Source: Maribacter aquivivus
Lineage (GTDB): Bacteria; Bacteroidota; Bacteroidia; Flavobacteriales; Flavobacteriaceae
Assembly: GCF_900142175.1 (NCBI RefSeq)
Contig: NZ_FQZX01000001.1
Location: 1,364,001-1,428,000, forward strand
Reading direction: 5' to 3'
Length of the DNA stretch: 64,000 nucleotides
In this document: in pieces, positions 10,301 to 18,700 of the stretch
How positions within the stretch are numbered: the stretch's first letter is position 1
Layout: every line of letters begins with the position of its first letter
The notes under the pieces: model-generated
What the model was told of the DNA's origin: nothing
The model's database searches: none
Seen by the model: the letters and a program-made list of their open reading frames with translations, nothing else
Program-made: the position numbers and the translations under genes

Positions 10301-11315
10301 TTGGAAAGAGTGTTTGTTTTTAGATACTATTAATTTAAACGATGATTTCTTTGAATTAGGTGGACATTCTTTAATTGCTGCCAAAGTAATGACTAGGCTA
10401 GAAGAAAAATCTGGTCAACGTTTGCCGTTATCTTCTTTGTTTGAATATTCAACGGTTAAAAGTCTGGCGAGTTTATTAAAAATTGAGGAGAATACCGTAA
10501 CCTGGGATTCAATGGTGCCAATTCAAAAAAACGGATCTAAAACGCCACTATTTATAGTTCATGGTGCAGGGTTAAATATACTTTCTTTTAAAACTTTAAA
10601 GCATAATATGGATCCTGAGCAGCCTATTTATGCTTTTCAGGCTAAAGGTTTAGACGGTAAAGAAGATTTATTGACTTCTGTAGAAGAAATAGCAGCACAT
10701 TATAATGAGTCTCTTTTGGCAACACAACCAAAAGGACCTTATAAGTTAGCGGGTTATTCTTCTGGGGGTATTATCGCCTATGAAATGGCAAAACAATTAA
10801 TGGCAAAAGGGGAAGAGATTTCTGCTTTGGTATTGTTAGATACCTACGCCTATGCCCATTACGGTAAGAGTACTAGTTTAGGTAAAAAGATAGCTTATGG
10901 TAATTATTTAGCTAATAAGACCTTGCATGTTTTAAAGCAATTATCAAGTAGAGAAGGGTTTAAATATAGGATTGGAGTCACAAAAGCTAACTTGAAGAAA
11001 TTGTATTTAAGATTAAAGAAAGATAAAACTACAGTATCTAAGACGGATTATGATTGGGAGTATGAAGGTCGAATTATTGAGCATAATAAGGTTGTAGATA
11101 GGTATCATTTAAAATCCTTGCCAATAAAGGTCGATTTATTTAGAATCGAAGATGTTATTGATTATACGCATGATAGTGTAAATCTTGGCTGGAAATCTTT
11201 TGCAGAAAACGGAATTGAGCTACATTATGTACCAGGAGATCACCTAAGTATGTTTAGCCCTCCTAATGATAAAGTTTTATCAGCATCGCTGCAAAGAGTG
11301 CTTGATAACAACTAA
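7356..11315 (+). CDS. nonribosomal peptide synthetase, C-A-T-TE termination module
   Basis: The 1319-aa protein activates one amino acid, condenses it with an upstream acyl or peptidyl thioester and releases the product. Condensation domain (about 20-455) has an intact HHIVCDG (His151, His152, Asp156). Adenylation domain (about 470-975) has YTSGSTGKPKG near 619, YGPTETT and the NGKLDRK lysine. The carrier domain has GGHSL with the phosphopantetheine Ser at 1005. Type I thioesterase (about 1075-1319) has GYSSG with Ser1135, Asp1162 and GDH with His1296. By alignment from memory the A-domain pocket reads D-A-M-W-I-G-I-V-C, of uncertain specificity. The only start compatible with the C domain is TTG at 7356, since a stop lies at 7347. 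It stops 21 bp from the convergent methyltransferase. Confidence 0.95.
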   Translation: MEVLTHFNPFEGPEIKHILHTTDAQEEIWYSCYFGGDDANKAYNLSLIIEFEGNLDITALQWSVDMLISRHEALRSVFSPDGKFINVFAAIIANIDLQDYAGLSSQEKDAAIKSYTKNDTGKVFDLTKEPLIRFAVLRTEADKFQFIMTTHHIVCDGWSLGIIMQELGALYSAKVKNVSHNLPDSVPYTEYVAHQNEIKISPEFNQTEQYWLNVFQNDIPKTNLPTDFKQITKRTYNGARINQLLDKNVVKGIKQTGIKGNSSLVLTLMAAFEILLYKITKQEGIVLGLPVAGQSSMGAKHLVGHCVKLLPMKSNLDIDDSFIDYLKKRKSANFDAFENQELSFGSLLKKLNIPRTPGRVPLVPVVFNVDMDLDDGVTFEGLSYKYHSNEREYETFELFLNATGSKDNIVLEWSYNTNLFKESTIHAMGESFNAILNKLIEQPNAKLSEILNRSNEDSIVTGLSLDYPNTTLHELLYKQATSTPTAIALEFKNEKVTYAELQRKINSTAVYLWEKGIRPGDTVAISLERSPELIATLFAILQCGARYVPIDTGYPDNRTLLMISDAESAFFICDTSKQALEHGAKTIFIEELRIKANETSETIIDVKVPSDAGAYIIYTSGSTGKPKGVQVTHNNVVNLLFSMGNEPGITPNDKIFATTTISFDAMVMEIFLPLIHGASVVLVDEETRKDGHLLLQKAIEDNITVIWGTPTIWQILLDSGWKKPLHIKALIGGEPVSKALSLKLLEKVDEVWNIYGPTETTVCCILTKITDQDDPITIGKPIANTDIYILDANGKPVRTGEVGEIVIGGDGVTNGYLGQEELTNERFVNNTFQAETSTKMYLSGDLGKLLPNGQIECLGRKDGQVKVRGHRIELGEIEHSLNKLKGIQSAATDVRNNALKAYVVYEGTNDEWDTDVALWKKQLASELPVFMLPHEYIKLDELPITLNGKLDRKNLPDGTHIITNKVESTQPFTKAEKLVSEVWKECLFLDTINLNDDFFELGGHSLIAAKVMTRLEEKSGQRLPLSSLFEYSTVKSLASLLKIEENTVTWDSMVPIQKNGSKTPLFIVHGAGLNILSFKTLKHNMDPEQPIYAFQAKGLDGKEDLLTSVEEIAAHYNESLLATQPKGPYKLAGYSSGGIIAYEMAKQLMAKGEEISALVLLDTYAYAHYGKSTSLGKKIAYGNYLANKTLHVLKQLSSREGFKYRIGVTKANLKKLYLRLKKDKTTVSKTDYDWEYEGRIIEHNKVVDRYHLKSLPIKVDLFRIEDVIDYTHDSVNLGWKSFAENGIELHYVPGDHLSMFSPPNDKVLSASLQRVLDNN

Positions 11316-11336
11316 AGCTTAGAAGTTTTCTAATAG

Positions 11337-12200
11337 TTAAATAGTAATAGCCGCTAAAATTTCTTTTTCGCTATAATTGTCAGCACCCATATAGCTTAGA
11401 TAGTGCTCTGTACTGCTATCTTTTCTGGAGTGATGCCATAAATTAAAGCCTGCATTTTTGAACAGTAGTTCGTAATTGTGAGAAAATGAACGCTCATAAC
11501 CATAAGGTTCAGAATGCTTATTAATTTTTAAATCATGATCAACGCCGTTGGGTTCAATAGCAATGAAAATGGTATTTCCTAAGCGATTTACCTGTTGTAG
11601 AAAATCTTGTAGTCTACTTTCAGTAAAGTACTCTAGAACTCCTCTAGAAGTTACAAAGATCATATTTTTGTTAGCATAGGTATTAACCCAATCAAAAGCA
11701 TCACTAGCTACGAATTCAAGTTGCGTGTTCTTTTTGTAAGTTTCCTTGTTCTGTTTAATCTGATTTTGATTTAAATCAATACCTACAAATCTTTTAATTT
11801 GAGGGAGCTGTTCGCTTAGGTAATTCAAGACCTTTCCATTACCTGTCCCTATCTCAACTATAGTATTGAAACCCTCATTTTCAGTTGATAATTTCTCCTT
11901 CAGCAATTCAAAAATAAAAGAGCATTCCGGTAAGAAATTGTTTTCAAAAGAGTCTTTTGTTGCAGCAAAAAAGTTGTCACCCTGATGTTCCCAATATGCT
12001 TTATGAAATTTAGACAGGGTTTCGTGATCTGAATTTTCTTCTACTTTTCTTAAAAGAGATTTGCGGATAAAACGTTCAGTTAAAGTAATTTTGTTTCCGT
12101 CAGTGATAGTCATGCCGGTTTTAGCAAATTCTTCAGCCTTTTTAGGCATTAGAAAGACAAGTAAATCACCAATAAAAATTATAATTTTACTTTTCATCAC
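11337..12200 (-). CDS. class I SAM-dependent methyltransferase
   Basis: The 287-aa protein has the SAM-binding motif I VEIGTGNGKVLNYL near residue 115. It has the acidic end of strand 2 (GIDLNQNQI) and the motif II region (FVASDAFDW), in the usual class I order. The N-terminal 90 residues are not recognisable, apart from a hydrophobic stretch FIGDLLVFLMP that could touch the membrane. It lies between the two assembly-line genes but on the opposite strand, convergent with the C-A-T-TE gene. Its 516-bp upstream region is shared with the divergent NRPS/PKS gene. A tailoring O- or N-methylation of the NRPS/PKS product is plausible from position only; an EPS or metabolite target is equally possible. 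Confidence 0.8.
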   Translation of the reverse strand: MMKSKIIIFIGDLLVFLMPKKAEEFAKTGMTITDGNKITLTERFIRKSLLRKVEENSDHETLSKFHKAYWEHQGDNFFAATKDSFENNFLPECSFIFELLKEKLSTENEGFNTIVEIGTGNGKVLNYLSEQLPQIKRFVGIDLNQNQIKQNKETYKKNTQLEFVASDAFDWVNTYANKNMIFVTSRGVLEYFTESRLQDFLQQVNRLGNTIFIAIEPNGVDHDLKINKHSEPYGYERSFSHNYELLFKNAGFNLWHHSRKDSSTEHYLSYMGADNYSEKEILAAITI

Positions 12201-12455
12201 AGTGTAAAAAAAAATAATTGATATGCAATATTAGGTATAAAGTCGATTGTTTTTAAAAAAACTTAATTCTCTTAGTGGAAATTTTTAGTCATTTATCGAT
12301 GAAATCTGCTTATAAACTATGGTTATTTATCCTCTTTTTTTAATCTCAATTCTATTTCGAAGAACGTCATTTTTTTCTCGATGAAATTTTAGGGAATAAA
12401 AAAATAATAAATGGAGTGATTTGCACTAATGTTTACTGTAAAATATTGATATTCA

Positions 12456-12567
12456 ATTATTTGTGATATTTTAGTTATCAAGATATTACTTTTAAGCCAC
12501 TTCTTTGTAGTCAAATTGTTTATGATATTTAGTAATTTTACTTGATTGATTATTTGCAATATTTTAG
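12456..12567. repeat. three imperfect AT-rich direct repeats upstream of the NRPS/PKS gene
   Basis: Copies at 12456-12474, 12515-12532 and 12549-12567 share the pattern ATT-TTT--ATATTTTAG. The first and third differ at two of 19 positions. They sit 30-140 bp upstream of the leader hairpin and could be operator sites, but composition alone could generate similar strings. Confidence 0.35.
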
Positions 12568-12595
12568 ACAGACATGTGTATTGAAAATGAATTAG

Positions 12596-12645
12596 TTAAA
12601 ACATTAGATGGATTAAATTTCTATATAATCCATCTAATGTTTTAA
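12596..12645. promoter_or_regulatory. perfect 20-bp stem-loop in the NRPS/PKS leader
   Basis: The arm TTAAAACATTAGATGGATTA at 12596-12615 is exactly reverse-complemented at 12626-12645, with a 10-base loop. It ends 71 bp before the ATG of the 2463-aa synthase. No gene reads into it from the left on the plus strand, so it is not a terminator of a preceding gene. A leader attenuator, an mRNA-stability stem or a palindromic binding site are the likely roles. The run following the stem is AAAAG, not a T-tract, which argues against simple intrinsic termination rightward. Confidence 0.65.
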
Positions 12646-12716
12646 AAGTTCGCCATTTTCAACTAAAAATAAGTAAATAGCAACCCCACAAGTCTATACC
12701 TAATTATCATTTTATA

Positions 12717-15700
12717 ATGGAAGCCAAAAAAGCGAATTTAATAACTGATTCTACCATAGCATATTGGAAGAATATTTTATTAGATGATGTCAAATTATTA
12801 GATCTACCTAGTAGAAAGTTAACTGTAAAAAATAGTGTTGATCAAGGTTCTTTGTTACGTACCCAATTTTCTGCTGATGTCACAAGTAAAGTAAAAGCCA
12901 ATATAGTTGGCGATAATAAGATTGAGGCTTTTTTTATTACAGCGTTAAGTATTCTTTTACAACGATACACCAATCAAATTGATATTGCATTCGGTTTAAC
13001 TTTCGATGATAACGACAATGCTCATAATAATCTAGCGTTATTTAGAAATAGCATAGACCCTACTACAGACTTTACTACTTTAAATAATCAAGCAAAAGAA
13101 ATACTTGCTTTACATAAAGCGAATCCATACCCGACCGATAAATTTTTAAAAGATTTTAATCTGGTAAAGGACAATGGTGAGAACGTTGTTTTAGATGTTG
13201 TACTAGCCATAAATTCTATAAAAGATTCGGCTACTATTTCAAACGATACCGATGCTACAGATGCCATTGAATTTATTGGCTCGGTCCATTCTAAGTCGAA
13301 TATTAAGGTGGTATTGAATATTGCTGATGAGCATATTAAATTCGATCTAATTTTCAACGAGAATATTTTTGACAAAGAGTTGATCATGCAATTCATGCAG
13401 CACTATAAGCATATTGTGCCACTCTTAATTGAACAATCTTCAACAGCAGTTGGTAGTCTTAATATTCTTTCAGAAAAAGACCAATCTACATTATTGAATG
13501 AATTTAATAACCCTTATGCAGCATACCCAAGAGAGAAAACTATTGTTGATTTATTAAATGAGCAAGCAGTTAAAACTCCGAATAACATAGCGGTAGTTTA
13601 CGAAGAAAATTCGTTAACCTATGCTGAGCTTCATAAATTATCGAATCAATTTGCCGACTATCTTATTAAAAAACATGGCGCCGCCAAAGGTGATTTTGCG
13701 TGTTTAATACTGGAGCGTAGCGAATGGTTGATTGTAAGTATGATGGGTATTATAAAGGCAGGGGCTGTGTATGTACCTGTAGACCCAAATTATCCCGATG
13801 AGCGAATAGATTATATTAAAGAGGATAGTAATTGCGATTTTACGGTTGATGCTGCGGCAATAGAAGAATTTAATGCCACTAGTGATACGTATTCTACTGA
13901 AGAAGTTAAAGACATCAACTTAGAACCTAGCGATTTAATATATATTATTTACACTTCTGGTACTACGGGTAAGCCCAAAGGTGTGCAATTAGAGCATAGA
14001 AATATTGTTAGTCTGTTCGTAAATGATGAACCATTCTATGATTTTAATGAGACTGATGTTTGGACCATGTTCCATTCGTATTGTTTTGATTTCTCGGTTT
14101 GGGAAATGTACGGGGCATTGTTATTTGGGGGTAAACTTATTATTCCTTCAAAAGAGGTGATTAAGGATCCTTACGAGTTCATGTCCTTGGTAATTAAGGA
14201 AAAGGTGACGATTTTAAATCAAACACCTTCATCTTTTTTAAACATTATGGGTAGTTTGCCTACAGATGATGTTGATTTAAATTTACGATATGTCATTTTT
14301 GGGGGAGAAGCTTTATTTCCTAAGTATCTAGAAAAGTGGTACTGTAAATTTCCAAGTATTCAATTTGTAAATGGGTATGGTATTACAGAAACGACCATAT
14401 TTACAACGTTTAATATCATTGATGACGAAGATATCAAAACCAATATTTCTAATATTGGTAACTGTATATCAACATTATCTTCTCATGTGGTGAATACCAA
14501 TAACCAATTGCAACCTATAGGAGTTATAGGTGAATTATGTATTTCTGGTCATGGTCTTGCAAGAGGATATTTGAACAGACCAGAACTGACTGATCAAAAG
14601 TTTATTGATAATCCTTTTGAAGATGGAGAAAAAATGTACCGTTCAGGTGATTTAGTAAAAAGACTTTCTGATGGTACTTTAGAATATATAGGTAGAATAG
14701 ATCACCAAGTTAAGATTCGTGGGCACAGAGTAGAATTAGGGGAAATTGAATCTTCTATTGATGCTATTGCAGGGATAAAGCGTACGGTGGTATTGCCTAA
14801 TACAAATGCAGAAGGTGAAGCCAGGTTGGTTGCATACCTTTTAGCTGATGGTGATAAACCTGAAATAAGTAGTATTAAGCAAGAGCTTTTTGATAAACTT
14901 CCAGAATTTATGATGCCTACATTTTTTATGTGGGTAGATGAGTTTCCAACAAATTCAAACGGTAAAATCGATAAAGAAAAATTACCGGAGCCAGAGTATC
15001 TCAGGGCAACATCAGATGTAATTTTTAGAAAACCTCGTACTAAGACTGAAAAAGGACTTGCCAGTATTTGGGAAAAAGAACTAAAAGTATCGGGTATAGG
15101 TTTAGACGATAACTTTTTTGAAATGGGCGGTACTTCTATTGTAGCGCAAAAAGTGGTTAACGCCATTATGAAAACACTTCAAGTAAGAATACCGGTAACC
15201 AAATTATATCAGTATACTACTATTTCTGGGCTTTCAGCATTTATGGGAGGCGATAAAAAAACAGCATTGTTTTCTAATAAGCGAAACGTAAAAAATAAAA
15301 ATAAATCTAAGGATGTAGCTATTATTGCCATGTCTGCTAGATTTCCAGGAGCTAATACTATTGATGAGTTTTGGGATGTTTTAAAGAATGGAAGAGAAAC
15401 AATTTCATTTTTCACTCCAGAGGAATTAGACCAAAGTATTCCTGAAGCGACACGAAAAGATCCTTTGTATGTTGCCGCAAGAGGTATTGTCCCTTCTGCA
15501 AAAACATTTGATGCCCGCTTTTTTGGATTGACTCCTAAATTTGCTGCGGCAATGGATCCTCAGCAACGTTTGTTCTTAGAACTGGCTTGGGAAGTACTTG
15601 AAGAATCTGGTCACTTGCCAGAACATTATACAGGTAGAGTAGGGGTTTATGCTGGTACGGGTACAAATACCTATTATAAAAAGAATATACTGCCCAATAG

Positions 15701-18700
15701 TGAAGTTGTAGAGGCTATTGGTCAACTGCAGTTAGATACCGCAAATGAGAAAGATTATATAGCATCAAGAACAGCATATCAGTTAGATTTAAAAGGACCT
15801 GCAGTTAGTGTGCATTCCGCTTGTTCTACATCGTTATTGGCAATTGCCGAGGCGGTGGAAGCAATACGTAACGGGCAGTGTGAAATTGCTGTTGCAGGTG
15901 GGTCTAGTATTACGGCACCAATGAATAGCGGTCACTTGTATCAAGAGGGGTCTATGCTGAGTACAGATGGCCATTGTAGACCTTTTGATGCTCAAGCTAG
16001 AGGTACCGTTTTTAGTGATGGTGCAGGTGCTATTATACTTAAAGATTTAGAAGAGGCAAAGAAAGATGGCGATATTATTTATGGCGTTGTAAAAGGTGTT
16101 GGTATAAATAATGATGGTGGTCATAAAGGTAGCTTTACAGCGCCTAGTGCAGAGGGTCAGGCTAATGCAATTGCAGCAGCTATTAATGATGCTAATATTT
16201 CACCAGATACTATCAGTTATATTGAAACGCATGGTACGGCGACACCATTAGGTGATCCTATAGAAGTTGAGGGATTAAACCTTGCCTTTGGGGAACAAGA
16301 GAAGCAGAATTTCTGCGGGCTAGGTTCTGTGAAAAGTAATATGGGGCATATGACTGCAGCAGCAGGTGTTGCCGGTATAATAAAAACAGTTTTAGCATTT
16401 AATCATAAAGTAATACCACCTTCATTAGGTTTTGATAAGCCTAATCCTGAAATAGACTTTGAAAACAGTCCGTTTTATGTCAATAATAAGCTGTCTGATT
16501 GGAATGTTAAAGGTCAGCGAAGAGCAGGTGTAAGTTCATTTGGTGTAGGTGGAACCAATGTGCACATTGTAGTAGAAGAATATGAAATGGAAGCGAGGAC
16601 TTCTAAATTTCAACGCCCTTTACAACTACTACCTATTTCTGCGAAAACCAATACAAGTTTAGCTGGATACGAAACAGTATTAAAAAAACATATCGATGCT
16701 AAACCAGATTTAAATTTGGCAGATGTAGCTTACACGTTAAGTACTACTAAAGCAAGTTTCAATAATCGTAGATTTATTTTAGCAAGTGATACAAAAGACG
16801 CTTCTGCATTTTTGATTGATAACGATCTAAAAACGACACAGTCATCAGTTGTAAAAAACATTCCTAGTGAGATCGTATTCTTACTCCCAGGTCAGGGTTC
16901 CCAATATTTGAACATGGGTAAAGACCTTTATGATGGGGAAAGTGTTTTTAGAGAAGCTGTAGATATTTGTGCTGATTTATTATTAGATACCATAAAAGTA
17001 GATATCAGAGAAATCATTTTTCAGGATGCAAGTTCTGAGGAAGCAGAAAGTAAGTTACGAGATACCCGCTATACACAACCTGCATTATTTACTATAGAAT
17101 ATGCGCTTTCACAATTATGGATGAGCTGGGGAATACAGCCTACTGTATTATGCGGACATAGCCTTGGGGAATTTGTAGGTGCTCATTTAGCCGGAGTTTT
17201 CAGTTTAGAAGATGCCTTGAAATTAGTTTCAATGCGGGGTATTCTGGTAAGCGGACTTCCAAAAGGGAGTATGCTTACCGTGAGAATAGATCAAGAATCG
17301 CTAGAAAAAATTCTTCCGAAGACATTAGCTATAGCAGCTGTAAACTCAGCAAAGCTTTGTGTAGTATCTGGTGAAGATGATGAGATAACGAAATTCAGTG
17401 AACTTTTAAAAGAGCAGAGTTTAGCATACCGTTTAATTGCTACCAGTCATGCTTTTCATTCCTTTATGATGGATCCTATTTTAGAGGAATTTGGTGATGT
17501 GGTCAAGAATATCAACTTAAATATTCCTGAATTACCAATAATATCAACCGTTACAGGTACTTGGCTTACAAATGAAGAGGCTGTAGATCCTGTATACTGG
17601 ACAAACCATTTACGAGATACCGTAAGATTTTCAGATGCTATGGATACCATAGTAAAGTTAGAAGACGTTGTCTTGTTAGAAGTGGGTCCGGGTAATACGC
17701 TTACTACTTTAAGTCGCCAGAATAAAGGTGCAAAAAATATAAAATCTTTAGCTTCATTAGCTATCCCGAAAAAAGAGGAGAATTCTTATAACGGGGTATT
17801 GAAAGCTTTAGGGCAATTGTGGTTAACTGGTCTTACCATAGATTGGAACGCCTTATACACAAACCAAGAAAGGCAAAAACTTAGATTACCAACCTATGTT
17901 TTTGACCGCAAACCATGCTGGATCGATCCTCTGGTTTCTATTCCAAAAGAAAGAACCCATTTGAATGCCGATCAGCCGATAACTAGAATAATAGAAAAAC
18001 CAAAAAGTGCCGCACCAATGAGAAACGTCTCTATTTTAAATAAAATTTCAGAGTTAATTTCAAATTCATACGGAATTGAGCTTGAAGTTGCCGACAAAGA
18101 CAGTAGCTTTTTAGAATTAGGATTAGATTCTTTAATTCTAACACAAATGGCTATTACCTGTAAAAAAGAATTTAAGATACCAATTACATTTAGACAGCTA
18201 AATGAAGATATAAATACTCCTGAGCTTCTTGCCAATTACTTGGATAAGAACTTACCGGCAGATGTAATGGCACCACAACCGGTTGTAGAAGCAGCTCCTC
18301 AGCCAGTTGCCGCTTTTAATCAAGTTCAACAAGTTGTTCCTGCTAATTATACCACTTCGGCTACAAACCAAACGGCTATAGGTCTAATAGGTGAGCAGCT
18401 TAATTTGTTAAGTCGACAGCTTCAGTTATTACAGGGTAATACTGTAGCTCAAGCCCCACAGCCTGTTGCTGTTCCAAATCCTGCTCCTGCAAAAGTGGTG
18501 AATGGGTCTTCTACTTTAGATGCACGTTCAGAACAAGAAACGATGGAACATAAAAAACCATTTGGAGCATCACCTAGAATTGAAAGGCAATCCACTGGTT
18601 TAGATCAGGCACAATCGCAGTATTTAAAGGATCTTACAGTAAGGTACAATACCAAAACTATTGGTAGCAAAAACTACGCTCAAAATAATAGAGCTAAAAT

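Larger units (their letters stand above)
12201..12716. other. 516-bp divergent regulatory region between methyltransferase and NRPS/PKS genes
   Basis: No coding frame is seen. It contains two TCGATGAAAT boxes (12295-12305 and 12378-12387), three imperfect copies of an ATTATTTGTGATATTTTAG-like element (12456-12474, 12515-12532, 12549-12567) and a perfect 20-bp hairpin (12596-12645). It must carry the promoters of both divergent genes, though I cannot pin a consensus -33/-7 pair. Confidence 0.5.

Noticed and set aside
12596..12645. Intrinsic terminator or riboswitch
   Set aside because: No T-tract follows on the plus strand, no gene precedes it, and there is only a single stem without a ligand-pocket-like multi-helix layout.
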